In this document: positions 37,261-45,435 of the stretch, piece by piece
How positions within the stretch are numbered: position 1 is the first letter of the stretch
Layout of the letters: every line of letters starts with the position of its first letter
Position numbers and translations under genes: made by a program
Origin: Salinimicrobium nanhaiense
GTDB lineage: Bacteria > Bacteroidota > Bacteroidia > Flavobacteriales > Flavobacteriaceae
NCBI GenBank assembly: GCA_012038135.1
Contig: JAAVJQ010000002.1
Span: 62,001-126,000, forward strand
Length of the DNA stretch: 64,000 bases
Reading direction: 5' to 3'
The notes under the pieces: generated by a model
Seen by the model: the letters and a program-made list of their open reading frames with translations, nothing else
Told to the model about the DNA's origin: nothing
The model's database searches: none

Positions 37261-37956
37261 ATGAAATATATCATCATAGGACTTGGAAATTTTGGCGCCT
37301 CTCTTGCTGAAAAATTAACTAAAATGGGCAATGAAGTAATTGGTGTTGATGTGAATATGAGCAAGGTGGAAGCCATAAAGGATAAGATCACCCATGCCGT
37401 AAACCTCGATTCTACAGATATTACAGCAGTCAACAGCCTACCTCTAAAAGACACAGATGTTGTTATTGTAGGTATAGGGGAAGACAAAGGAGCAAATATT
37501 ATGGCAACTGCTTTAATGAAGCAGCTGCATGTAAAGAGACTTATAAGCCGTGCAGTCTCTCCCTTACAGGAGATGGTCCTGGAAGCTATGGGCGTAGATG
37601 AGATCATTCACCCGGAAGAGGAGACAGCCGAAAGATGGTCTAAAAAATTAAATCTCCAGGGCGTTGTAGATTCATTTGAGGTCAACAGGGACTATAGTAT
37701 AATAGAAACAGAAGTCCCCGATGACTTCGACGGAAAAACTTTGGAGGAAATAGGGCTGAAGAGGAAATATGATATTATCGTACTCACCACAATCAAGATC
37801 ACCAGGGAAAAGAATGATTTGGGTACAAAAAGGGATGTATCCAACGTGCAGGGAGTAGCTTCGGCAAAAACTGTTTTGCACAAACATGATATCATGGTGC
37901 TCTACGGAAACAATAAGAATCTGAAAAAGTTACTTAAAGACCAGGAAAGGTACTAA
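37261..37956 (+). CDS. ktrA: KtrA/TrkA-family potassium transport gating protein
   Basis: A 231-residue peripheral protein with one RCK_N domain (Rossmann motif GLGNFG, residues 7-12, and acidic D29 in VDVN) and one RCK_C domain (about 140-220). It is the single-RCK form that gates KtrB, unlike the double-RCK TrkA at 4.3 kb. Spacing of 2 bases to the channel gene makes the partnership near certain. Confidence 0.93.
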   Translation: MKYIIIGLGNFGASLAEKLTKMGNEVIGVDVNMSKVEAIKDKITHAVNLDSTDITAVNSLPLKDTDVVIVGIGEDKGANIMATALMKQLHVKRLISRAVSPLQEMVLEAMGVDEIIHPEEETAERWSKKLNLQGVVDSFEVNRDYSIIETEVPDDFDGKTLEEIGLKRKYDIIVLTTIKITREKNDLGTKRDVSNVQGVASAKTVLHKHDIMVLYGNNKNLKKLLKDQERY

Positions 37957-37960
37957 TGTA

Positions 37961-38003
37961 AAACAGGAATGTCTGAAACTTTATGATCCAGGCATTCCTG
38001 TTT
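37961..38003 (+). terminator. Hairpin after ktrA
   Basis: AAACAGGAATG and CATTCCTGTTT form a perfect 11-bp stem around a 21-base loop. The T-run after it is short (TTTATC), so termination may be weak. Confidence 0.6.
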
Positions 38004-38064
38004 ATCAGGTGAAAATTGTTTAGGAAATTATGATATCTCCAAATATTTAATTTGTGTCTTAGTT

Positions 38065-38760
38065 TTACGAACCTGCAACAGGCAAATGTATACTCACTTC
38101 TACATCTCCACATTCCCCTTCTTCATCAGGTATTTCTGTAAAGGGTGCAAAATCCACTTCACAACCTCCTGTAAAAATACTTATTTGCTCATTAATTAGT
38201 CCCGGAATTGCCGGACCGTGACTTCTAATAATCATATGGACCTCTGCAGAAAAAGCATTGCCTTCTAAAATCCCGCCCACTTCAGGTAAACCAAGAAGTT
38301 CATTTATACTTCCATCGTTATCTCCAACTTTTAAATGGGATGAAAAATTCCCTTTACCACTCTGCCCTACCAAATGTCCGGTTCCGTAGATGAGCACCGG
38401 CTGAACTTCGCCAGCATTCATGAAGTCATCCATAGTACATGGAGTGGTCGCACAAGCTTCAGGATTGTTGAAAATAACCCACCACATCGTATAGGTATGC
38501 CCGGGAATAAGCCCGTCAGTTTTGTAATTTATTGTTAGCCCATTTTTTGTACGACGCAAAACAGAAGTTCCTGTCACTTCTCCCAGAATTGGATTTACGG
38601 CATCTGCAGTGGTTTTCACCATTGCATCGGACTTCTTGTGGCTTAGATTTGCCTGCTCGAGAAGTTGACTATTTTTTACATCTTCGTCAACGGGCTCTAC
38701 TTCACATGAAGTCCCAAGCAGCACCAGAATTACAGCACTTAATTTCAATAGCTTTTTCAT
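38065..38760 (-). CDS. Lipoprotein of unknown function, predicted regulon member
   Basis: A 231-residue predicted lipoprotein: basic start MKKLLKLS, hydrophobic stretch and cysteine C19 in LGTSC. The mature part has a beta-rich pattern (NYKTDGLIPGHTYTMWWVIFNNPEAC) and five later cysteines, with a conserved-looking GTGHLVGQSG. I do not recognise a named family. The frame is open up to an ATG at 38949, but only the ATG at 38760 gives a signal peptide. A TGTCA-N6-TGACA site with a correctly placed -7 element lies upstream, leaving a leader of about 190 bases. Confidence 0.75.
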   Translation of the reverse strand: MKKLLKLSAVILVLLGTSCEVEPVDEDVKNSQLLEQANLSHKKSDAMVKTTADAVNPILGEVTGTSVLRRTKNGLTINYKTDGLIPGHTYTMWWVIFNNPEACATTPCTMDDFMNAGEVQPVLIYGTGHLVGQSGKGNFSSHLKVGDNDGSINELLGLPEVGGILEGNAFSAEVHMIIRSHGPAIPGLINEQISIFTGGCEVDFAPFTEIPDEEGECGDVEVSIHLPVAGS

Positions 38761-38952
38761 ATCATTTGATTTTAAAATTAATATTCGAGAAATCTTTCTG
38801 ACTATTAAAAAATGAAGTGCCAGAGGAGGGCGGGTCTGATGTCTAAAGAACATCCATTTTGGCAACTCTTCTTTCTTCGCGAGTCTCTTCCAGTGTGGAA
38901 CTTCCTTTCTTCCAATCATCTTTTCATTTTGATAATCGGAATTGTACATTGT

Positions 38953-38997
38953 CTAAAATAGGATTTTAGAAACCAAATAATTGTCAGGAAAATGACA
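38953..38997 (-). promoter_or_regulatory. Site S1: Crp/Fnr-type operator and -7 element for the lipoprotein gene
   Basis: Palindrome TGTCA-GGAAAA-TGACA at 38982-38997. On the minus strand TATTTTAG (38960-38953) ends 36.5 bases from the palindrome centre, the same offset as at the other sites. The plus strand has no such element at that offset. The predicted transcript starts near 38948. Confidence 0.7.
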
Positions 38998-39129
38998 TTT
39001 TCAGAACTTTATCAGAATTGAGTCTTCTGTGAATAAAGATCTACTAATGAACAGGTAAGATATATTGGTAGTTTTGAAGGCAGGTAATTTTAAGAATAAA
39101 AATTTTAGAATGAGCCCTAAGAATCGGGT

Positions 39130-39190
39130 AAAAAAAAGCCCCCGCGAATCTGCTTACTATCAAAACAGCATTAGCAGATTCGCGAGAGGC
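39130..39190 (-). terminator. Large hairpin terminator downstream of the broken dehydrogenase gene
   Basis: CGCGAATCTGCT (39143-39154) and AGCAGATTCGCG (39173-39184) form a perfect 12-bp stem, and GC-rich flanks (GCC-TCT and GGGGGC) can extend it. On the minus strand it is followed by T8, so it terminates leftward transcripts about 80 bases past the stop at 39271. Confidence 0.85.
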
Positions 39191-39270
39191 AAAAACTCAA
39201 TTGAAGGATCCCAAATTCAAGAGGTTGTTCCGCAAAGCCTCCATTTGCTTCTAAGATGTCCTATGCTGTT

Positions 39271-40463
39271 TTACTTTTTAGTTATTTTCCAGACCGCTCC
39301 GGATTCTCTTTCGGGATCGGGACCTACAGGACTGATGACCATTTTTCCGAAGTCCACTATGTACAGCGAATTCCCATCAGGTGAAAAAGAAACAGAAACA
39401 GGTCGTTCCAAACCACCTCCCGAGGCACTGTATCCCGGTCCAATCTTCTTATTGGATACAAAGTCCTCAACCTCTCCGGTTTCCACGTTCACTTTTACCA
39501 CTTTAAAACCAACCGGGGAGGACATCTTTCCTGTAATGGGTGTCATATCTCCAAACTGGGCAACAAAAGCCTCTCCCTGATGTCCAAAAGTGGTGCTTCT
39601 TGAGAAATCTATCCCATTCGAGGAAGAGTGAATTCCGAAAAGGGCAACGGGTTTTGGTGGTTGCTGCGGATAATCTTTTAGAAGCAGAGCCGCATTTTCT
39701 TCCCCTCTTCTCACAAAGGATTCATCGCTAAGCAGAACTCCACCGGAATAATCGGGCCAGCCATACCAGGCTCCCTGCTCCACTTTCCATAAGTGATCAA
39801 GAGAATTTACGACAGGCCTGCTCCCCCTGGAATCGAATCCGTTTTCGGTAGTGAACAATTGTCCATCGGGAGAAAAAGCAAGACCATACGGATTTCTGAA
39901 TCCCCAGGCGATGAGCTGAAAGTCGCTGCCATCCGGGCGCATTTTATATATGGCACCTGAACACGGAACTTCACCTCTTATCAACTGGCCATCTTTTGTT
40001 GCTTCGCCAAAAGGAACGTAAGCTCCCGTAGTTGCTTTATCATCGGCCTCAAGAGTAAGAGGATTGTCTGTGGTGTAATTTTTCCCCTCAGGACAATATC
40101 TGTACACGGAATGTCATGGAAATTCCTGTTTTCGTCATCTTCCATCCAGCCGAGTTTCCAATTGTCTTTACCCACAACTGCGGAGTTTGTTGCGGTTCCA
40201 TTCCCAAAGTACAGGTAACCATCGGGCCCAACAATAAATTCCCCGGTATAATGATCTCCGAGAGCAGGAAGTCCTTCATAAATGATGATCGAATTACCAT
40301 CTTTCTCTATTTTTCTGATTTTACCGCTGTCACCATCCCAGGCTCCCTCAGCGACGAAGAAAGATCCCTCATGGAAGGTTACCCCCGTCCATGGTCCGGT
40401 TTCGTCTTCAAAAATAGTTTCTCTTGATCCATCATCATTGTGCCTGCCGGATATAAAGCAGAA
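39271..40463 (-). pseudogene. Broken PQQ-dependent sugar dehydrogenase-like (glucose/sorbosone dehydrogenase) gene
   Basis: The minus strand encodes a beta-propeller of the soluble glucose/sorbosone dehydrogenase family: GPWTGVTFHEGSFFVAEG, YTGEFIVGPDGYLYFGNGTATN, HDIPCTDIVLRG, then PCSGAIYKMRPDGSDFQLIAWGFRNPYGLAFSPDGQLF and VSFSPDGNSLYIVDFGKM. Two defects are visible. A one-base deletion in a T5 run (plus strand 40079-40083) splits the frame between DIVLRG and KNYTTDNPLT. The 5' end is missing: the frame is cut by a stop at 40464-40466, where about 100 or more residues and a signal peptide should precede. Sequencing error could explain only the frameshift. Confidence 0.8.
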
Positions 40464-40482
40464 TTAGTCACGAAAGAACTAA

Positions 40483-40965
40483 CCTAATCACGGTGCCGGC
40501 CTGGCAACAGGAAAGATCCTCCTTTTTCTGCACGCCGATACTTTCCTGCCTTCCAATGCTTATGAAGCTATGACAGATCATATAAAGGAACCCGGTTATA
40601 TTGGAGGAAGTTTCATGCTCAAACTCGACAAAAAGCATCCTATTCTTGAATTTTATACCTGGTGCAGCAGGCTGAGCTGGGAATTTTTCACTTATGGGGA
40701 TCATGCAATGTTCATGGAAAAAGATATTTTCCACCTAATTGGCGGATACCGAAGCATTTCTTTTATGGAAGATGTCGAAATACAGAAACGGCTTAGGAAG
40801 GCGGGAAAATTCAGAAAGGTACAAACTGCCGTTACCACCTCTGCAAGGAGGTTTAAAAAAACCGGAACCATAAAACAATTGGTCATGGACGTCCTGTTGG
40901 TAGGTCTTTACAATCTGGGAGTCCCGCCGTTAAAACTGAAGAGATTTTATAAGGATCACGCTTAG
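40483..40965 (+). pseudogene. 5'-truncated family 2 glycosyltransferase (TIGR04283 type)
   Basis: The frame open from 40483 reads NHGAGLATGKILLFLHADTFLP, the nucleotide-sugar-binding part of GT2 enzymes of the rSAM/selenodomain-associated type, followed by PGYIGGSFMLKL, FFTYGDHAMFME, GGYRSISFMEDVEI and VTTSARRF, and a family-like C-terminus. The first 75-80 residues with the initial Rossmann strand are missing. An in-frame stop (40480-40482) precedes the remnant, and no start codon comes before the HADT block; an ATG at 40570 lies after it. The remnant abuts the truncated 5' end of the minus-strand dehydrogenase. Confidence 0.78.
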
Positions 40966-41020
40966 ATCTGCTTTGCATCCTGTAATGTGAACCCTAAAAT
41001 ATTCCCAAATATGCTCACAA

Positions 41021-41065
41021 TGTCATAATCCTGACATTCCTGAATTCCCTTTTTGGCTATATTGA
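41021..41065 (+). promoter_or_regulatory. Site S2: Crp/Fnr-type operator and -7 element for a small decayed gene and the HAD gene
   Basis: Palindrome TGTCA-TAATCC-TGACA at 41021-41036; TATATTGA at 41058-41065 ends 36.5 bases from its centre. It faces right, towards a small degenerate gene and the dehalogenase-type gene at 41309. Confidence 0.68.
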
Positions 41066-41095
41066 ATTTGAGTTAAAAAATAGAAATACAGGAGA

Positions 41096-41287
41096 ATGAA
41101 AAGTACAGACTGCTAAGTAATCAAAGCAGCTGAAGAGAATAACATACCAGATCCCGGTTTTGAGATCGACGAAAGAACGGCAATTGCACCTTCCAGACGG
41201 CATTATTGAACCTGAGGATGATCAACAGTCACGTTTTTCACAACAGAAGAATTTGAAGAGGCATTGAAATCGGCCCATATTCATTAA
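41096..41287 (+). pseudogene. Remnant of a small gene, frameshifted
   Basis: After AGGAGA an ATG opens MKSTDC and stops. Shifted frames then carry protein-like text: VIKAAEENNIPDPGFEIDER and later TVTFFTTEEFEEALKSAHIH ending in TAA at 41287. The composition and the clean acidic/amphipathic segments suggest a gene of about 60 codons broken by two frameshifts. I cannot name the family. It lies directly behind site S2 and 21 bases before the next gene. Chance is the alternative. Confidence 0.35.
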
Positions 41288-41308
41288 AATTTTAAACTAC
41301 ATAAACAG

Positions 41309-41980
41309 ATGACCAGAAAACCCTCTTTACTAATCTTTGATGTTAATGAAACCCTGCTGGATATGCAGCCGCTTAAGAAGGAAATTAATGAGGAGCTAGG
41401 CTCTCAACTTGCATTTAACAGCTGGTTTTGCCGGTTACTTCTGTTCTCTTCAGTAGAGACGCTTACCGGAGAATACCGGGATTTTGGGGAAATAGGTGCT
41501 GCGGTCTTAAAAATGACCGCTAAGGAATTTTCTGCGGAAATTTCAGAAGAAAGAATTAAAGAAATTCTGGGAAAAATCACAGATCTGGATCCTCATCCGG
41601 AAGTTCCTGAAGCTCTGGAAGAATTGAGAAAAGGATGCTTCAAACTTGTAGCCCTTACGAATGGCGGAAAGGATACTGTAAATAAGCAGCTCAAAACTGC
41701 GAAATTGGAAGGCTATTTTGATGCGATCTATTCTGTGGAAGCGGTCGGCAAATTTAAGCCGCATCCTGAAACCTATCATCATGTCCTGAAAAAGGAAAAT
41801 TCAAAACCTGACGACAGTATGTTGATCGCAGCACATGCCTGGGATATTACCGGGGCCCAACGTGCCGGTTTACAAACCGCTTTTATCCATCGTCCGGGTA
41901 AATTTTTGTACCCTCTGGCTCAGGAGCCTGAGATAACGGGGAAAGATCTAAAAGAGATCATACCATATTTGAATGGGTAA
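41309..41980 (+). CDS. Haloacid dehalogenase type II-like HAD hydrolase
   Basis: A 223-residue cytosolic HAD-superfamily enzyme most like the L-2-haloacid dehalogenases. Nucleophile D11 sits in FDVNETLLD, motif II is LVALTNGG (near 111), motif III lysine is in GKFKPHPETY (near 150), and the family-specific IAAHAWDITGAQRAGLQTAFIHR is near 171-193. Relatives hydrolyse 2-haloacids or act as phosphatases; activity cannot be settled from sequence. Transcription probably comes from site S2 through the small decayed gene in front. Confidence 0.85.
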   Translation: MTRKPSLLIFDVNETLLDMQPLKKEINEELGSQLAFNSWFCRLLLFSSVETLTGEYRDFGEIGAAVLKMTAKEFSAEISEERIKEILGKITDLDPHPEVPEALEELRKGCFKLVALTNGGKDTVNKQLKTAKLEGYFDAIYSVEAVGKFKPHPETYHHVLKKENSKPDDSMLIAAHAWDITGAQRAGLQTAFIHRPGKFLYPLAQEPEITGKDLKEIIPYLNG

Positions 41981-42094
41981 TCGAAAATCATTTTGAAATA
42001 CCGGGTGATTTTTTAGAATAAAAGGTATTAAGAGTAAGGCGGAAGTTTTTTCCGCATTTAATAGAAGTAAATGTTTAATTAAAAAAAGCAAATT

Positions 42095-42670
42095 ATGTTA
42101 AATAACACATTTAAAATAGGATTAGATCCTGTAACATTAGAAAACGCCGATGACAAACAAAGGGAAATCCTGGAAAAGGCAAAAAAAGCCAACGGAATGA
42201 TCCCAAACATGTACAGCAATATGGTCAACCTGCCGGGACTGCAGGAAACCTATGACAAAGGTTATCACAGCTTCAGGCAGGAAAGCGGGTTCACTCCTGC
42301 AGAGCAGGAAGTTGTCTTGCTAACAATTAGTGTCGCAAACTCCTGTAATTACTGTACTGCAGCGCACAGCTATATCGCAGAAAACGTTTCTAAAACTCCT
42401 AAAGATGTTATCGAAGCCATAAGACAGGGGAAAGAAATCCAGGATGAAAAATTAGCAGCTTTACATAAGTTCACAAAGATCATGAATGAAAGCCGGGGAA
42501 ATCCAACTCCCGAAGAGGCACAGGCATTCCTTGACGCCGGCTATTCTGAAAAACAGATCCTGGCGATCATCCTGGCGCAGGCCACAAAGACTATTAGCAA
42601 TTACTCCAATCACATTTTCCATACAGAGGTTGATGAAGCTTTTAGTGGCAGTAAGCTGGAAAACGCTTAA
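42095..42670 (+). CDS. Carboxymuconolactone decarboxylase/AhpD-like peroxidase-related protein
   Basis: A 191-residue all-helical protein of the CMD/AhpD family. The AhpD-type redox motif CxxCxxxH is intact: C84, C87 and H91 in SCNYCTAAHS. Such proteins reduce partner peroxiredoxins or detoxify peroxides. It follows the HAD gene by 114 bases without its own palindromic site and ends at a strong terminator, so it may share the S2 transcript or have another promoter. A second family member is at 46.8 kb. Confidence 0.87.
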   Translation: MLNNTFKIGLDPVTLENADDKQREILEKAKKANGMIPNMYSNMVNLPGLQETYDKGYHSFRQESGFTPAEQEVVLLTISVANSCNYCTAAHSYIAENVSKTPKDVIEAIRQGKEIQDEKLAALHKFTKIMNESRGNPTPEEAQAFLDAGYSEKQILAIILAQATKTISNYSNHIFHTEVDEAFSGSKLENA

Positions 42671-42698
42671 TTTAAATTAGGAGTCCTCATTTTATATT

Positions 42699-42752
42699 GC
42701 TGTTTCAGGAAAAAATCCTTTTAAGGAAATAAATTCCTGAAACAGCTTTTTT
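42699..42752 (+). terminator. Intrinsic terminator after the AhpD-like gene
   Basis: GCTGTTTCAGGA and TCCTGAAACAGC form a perfect 12-bp stem around a 24-base loop, followed by T6. Confidence 0.88.
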
Positions 42753-42813
42753 AGTAAAGCCGAAGAAAACTGATAGCCTTTCAGGTTGAGCATAGAGGTA
42801 CTGGTTTTCATAA

Positions 42814-43695
42814 TCAACCGGCATCTTTGATAAAGTGCTTAATTTTTTCAGCAATTTCAACAGGTTTTTCTTCCTGTAAAAAATGGCGGGAACTTACTGT
42901 TTGAATTTCCTCCAATCCTGCTACTTCTTTTATTTCCTTTCCGTAGCGATCGAGAGTAAGCGCAGGATCATCTTCTCCCCAAATTGCCTGTACGGGATAG
43001 GGGACATTTTGGACAGCACCATAACATTTATCTCTAAACTCCGGGGAATGGTCAAAATTGCGCATAAGCTTTAAAAAGGCCTTACCACCGTCCTCTCTCT
43101 TTAAAAGATCGACGTATGCATAGATCTCCTCTTTGGGAATTTCTGAAGTTTTATTTGCCCCAAGTTGAGAAAACATGAGATGCCAGGTTGGATGTTGTAA
43201 AGCGGCCAATTGAGCTTCGCCTAATATCTTCTTTTCAAAAGGTCGCATTGGCAGAGGTTTCTTAAAATTCACCACATCGATCCAGGTGTTGAGTATGGTT
43301 AAAGAAAGTATATTCTCCTTTTGGTCTGCAGCAAGAGCAAAACCTACCGGGCCACCCACATCATGCACTACTAAATGATATTTTTCCAGCCCCAGGGCTT
43401 TTGCGGCATCGGCACAAAATTTTGCCAGAGAAGGAAATGAGTAATCAAAATCTTTTGGCCTGTCTGAAAATCCGAAACCGGGAAGATCTACGGCTATACC
43501 TCTTAAGCCTCTTTGAGCTAAGGCCGGGACTATCTTTCGATATAAATAGGAAGAAGTAGGAACCCCATGAATACAAAAAACCGCTTCACCTGTACCTTCA
43601 TCCAGGGCGAAACATCTTAAATTGTTGACTTCAAAAAACTTACCCGAGTTTTTGTGTTTTTCTATTAGCTTTTCTACTGTATCTGCTTTTGCCAT
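42814..43695 (-). CDS. Alpha/beta-fold hydrolase, haloalkane dehalogenase-like
   Basis: A 293-residue hydrolase. The oxyanion-hole motif HGVPTSS is near residue 43, the nucleophile-elbow aspartate is D112 in VVHDVGGPVG, the acid lies in AIWGEDDPAL and the catalytic histidine in SSRHFLQEE near 268. An Asp nucleophile fits haloalkane dehalogenases and epoxide hydrolases, but the Trp that normally follows it and binds halide is Val113 here, so dehalogenase activity is doubtful. It has no signal peptide. It is transcribed leftward from site S3, divergent from the DUF3179 gene. Confidence 0.85.
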   Translation of the reverse strand: MAKADTVEKLIEKHKNSGKFFEVNNLRCFALDEGTGEAVFCIHGVPTSSYLYRKIVPALAQRGLRGIAVDLPGFGFSDRPKDFDYSFPSLAKFCADAAKALGLEKYHLVVHDVGGPVGFALAADQKENILSLTILNTWIDVVNFKKPLPMRPFEKKILGEAQLAALQHPTWHLMFSQLGANKTSEIPKEEIYAYVDLLKREDGGKAFLKLMRNFDHSPEFRDKCYGAVQNVPYPVQAIWGEDDPALTLDRYGKEIKEVAGLEEIQTVSSRHFLQEEKPVEIAEKIKHFIKDAG

Positions 43696-43768
43696 TATTT
43701 TAGTGTTTAATTGTCTTTTCTTTTCTTAGTAATTCTGTGGATGCTTTTTAATCTGAAGCACACAGTCT

Positions 43769-43842
43769 TCAATTTACAGTTATATAAGTTAAACATTTGT
43801 CACTTTTCTGACACCAAAAAAATTCACAATTGCATAATTTGA
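43769..43842. promoter_or_regulatory. Site S3: Crp/Fnr-type operator with divergent -7 elements
   Basis: Palindrome TGTCA-CTTTTC-TGACA at 43798-43813. On the minus strand TAAATTGA (43776-43769) and on the plus strand TAATTTGA (43835-43842) both end exactly 36.5 bases from the centre. It would drive the hydrolase leftward and DUF3179 rightward. Confidence 0.72.
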
Positions 43843-43896
43843 TGTTTCAAAAGAGAAGTTTTTACAATTGTTTTAAATTTCAAAAAGTGAGGGGAT

Positions 43897-44817
43897 ATGA
43901 AGATACTGCTGTTAATATCTGTTCTATTCTTTGTACAGTCTGCTCCAGGACAGACCATGAAGGGGTTCAACCTTGAAAATGCACTTATTCCGGTGGAGGA
44001 GATCAAAGACGGCGGACCACCAAAAGACGGGATTCCCTCTATTGATAAACCGAAATTTTTAAGGGCTCAAAACGCCGATTTAGGTACTCAAGATCGCATT
44101 TTAGGCGTGTATGAAAATGGAGTGGCAAAAGCTTATCCCATAAAGACCCTTAATTACCACGAGATCGTCAATGACGAGTTCGATGGAAAACCGGTGGTGA
44201 TCACCTATTGTCCACTCTGTGGCAGCGGAATTGCATTTGATGACAGGATCAAAGGGAAAGCTCACACATTTGGAGTTTCCGGGCTCTTGTACAACAGTGA
44301 TGTGCTGCTTTACGACCGGGAGACAGAATCTTTGTGGTCCCAATTGAAATACGAGGCCGTAAGTGGTCCTTTAAGAGGTACACAGCTCGAAATGCTGAAT
44401 ACTTCGAACACCACCTGGGCGGCGTGGAAGCAACAACACCCTAATACGCTGGTGCTTTCTGAAGATACCGGGTTCAAAAGAAATTACTCCCTGGATCCTT
44501 ATCCCGATTATCAGAATTCTTCGGCAGTATTTTTTCCTGTGGCAAATGAAAGTTCAGAATTTCATCCTAAGGAGATGGTAATTGGTATTGAGATGAACGG
44601 AGTCAACAAGGCTTATCCCTTTTCTGAACTGGAAAAAACGAAAAAATCGGTCATTACTGATATGGTAAACGGGCAGCAGCTAAAAATTAACTACAGTGCC
44701 AAAAATAAAAGTGCAGCCATTTTTGATGCTGAAGGGAATCCTTTAGCCGCAGTAACGAACTTCTGGTTCGCCTGGTTTGCTTTTAATCCGGAGACCGAAA
44801 TTTTTAGAGCAGATTAA
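43897..44817 (+). CDS. DUF3179 domain-containing exported protein
   Basis: A 306-residue protein with a signal peptide (MKILLLISVLFFVQSAPGQ). The DUF3179 marks are present: IKDGGPPKDGIPSIDKPKF, AYPIKTLNYHEIVND, VVITYCPLCGSGIAFD with the paired cysteines (near residue 106), LYNSDVLLYDRETESLWSQ and TNFWFAWFAFNPET at the end. Its biochemical function is unknown. The CxxC-like CPLC pair suggests metal or redox chemistry in the periplasm. It is driven by site S3 and overlaps the end of the convergent redoxin gene by 4 bases. Confidence 0.88.
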   Translation: MKILLLISVLFFVQSAPGQTMKGFNLENALIPVEEIKDGGPPKDGIPSIDKPKFLRAQNADLGTQDRILGVYENGVAKAYPIKTLNYHEIVNDEFDGKPVVITYCPLCGSGIAFDDRIKGKAHTFGVSGLLYNSDVLLYDRETESLWSQLKYEAVSGPLRGTQLEMLNTSNTTWAAWKQQHPNTLVLSEDTGFKRNYSLDPYPDYQNSSAVFFPVANESSEFHPKEMVIGIEMNGVNKAYPFSELEKTKKSVITDMVNGQQLKINYSAKNKSAAIFDAEGNPLAAVTNFWFAWFAFNPETEIFRAD

Positions 44818-45425
44818 ATTTTCTTGTTAGTCTTTTTGCTATAAAATTCCAGCACTTTTAGAAGCAGGGGTGCTTCGATTCTGTTTTTATAATCCGGACT
44901 TATGTATTCAAATAATATCGTGCCTTCACGATCTACAATAAACAAAGCCGGTACCGGTAAGAATCCGGTGTTGCCCCCGTCGGAATATTCGCTTAGCATG
45001 GAAGCGTATTTATCAGGAGATTTAAAGGCCAATCCCATCGCTTTGGAAAAATTTCCATCGGCATCTGATATCAGTTTATATTCCAGCTGTTGATCCTCCA
45101 TGGACTTATTAAGGTTTTGAGGCGAATCCGGACTAACCGCTAAGATCTGGTATCCAAGACCTTTGATCTCTTCTGTGATCTCTCCCACCGCCGCGAGGTG
45201 CGCATTACAATAAGGACACCATCCCCCTCTGTAAAACAGCAAAACCGTCGGCTTTTCTTTAAACAGATCTGCAGTCAGCACCTTCTCATTATCCATGGAC
45301 AGCAGGTTGGTAGGAGGAATTTTCTCTCCGATCAACAGTGGTGAAATATCTTCAGCTGTTTCTGCCACCTGGGCGAAAGAGGGAAGATAAAAAACAAACA
45401 ATATGGTAAGGATGTAGTATTTCAT
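44814..45425 (-). CDS. Exported peroxiredoxin-like (AhpC/TSA) protein
   Basis: A 203-residue thioredoxin-fold protein with a signal peptide ending SFAQ (residue 19). The active site is RGGWCPYC with C70 and C73, in the peroxiredoxin-like 2 subfamily, followed by ILAVSPDSPQNL and the DADGNFSKAMGLAF block. It probably reduces peroxides or thiols in the periplasm. It is the last gene of a three-gene operon (AhpD-like, disulfide reductase, this one) with 10-base gaps. Confidence 0.87.
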   Translation of the reverse strand: MKYYILTILFVFYLPSFAQVAETAEDISPLLIGEKIPPTNLLSMDNEKVLTADLFKEKPTVLLFYRGGWCPYCNAHLAAVGEITEEIKGLGYQILAVSPDSPQNLNKSMEDQQLEYKLISDADGNFSKAMGLAFKSPDKYASMLSEYSDGGNTGFLPVPALFIVDREGTILFEYISPDYKNRIEAPLLLKVLEFYSKKTNKKI

Positions 45426-45435
45426 GAATTATCTT

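Noticed and set aside
39143..39184. Long inverted repeat considered as an integron-type or mobile element end
   Set aside because: The T8 run on the minus strand and its place just past a stop codon fit an intrinsic terminator.
39065..39580. 171-codon plus-strand frame overlapping the dehydrogenase-like gene
   Set aside because: The opposite strand encodes a recognisable beta-propeller, and this frame runs through its terminator hairpin.
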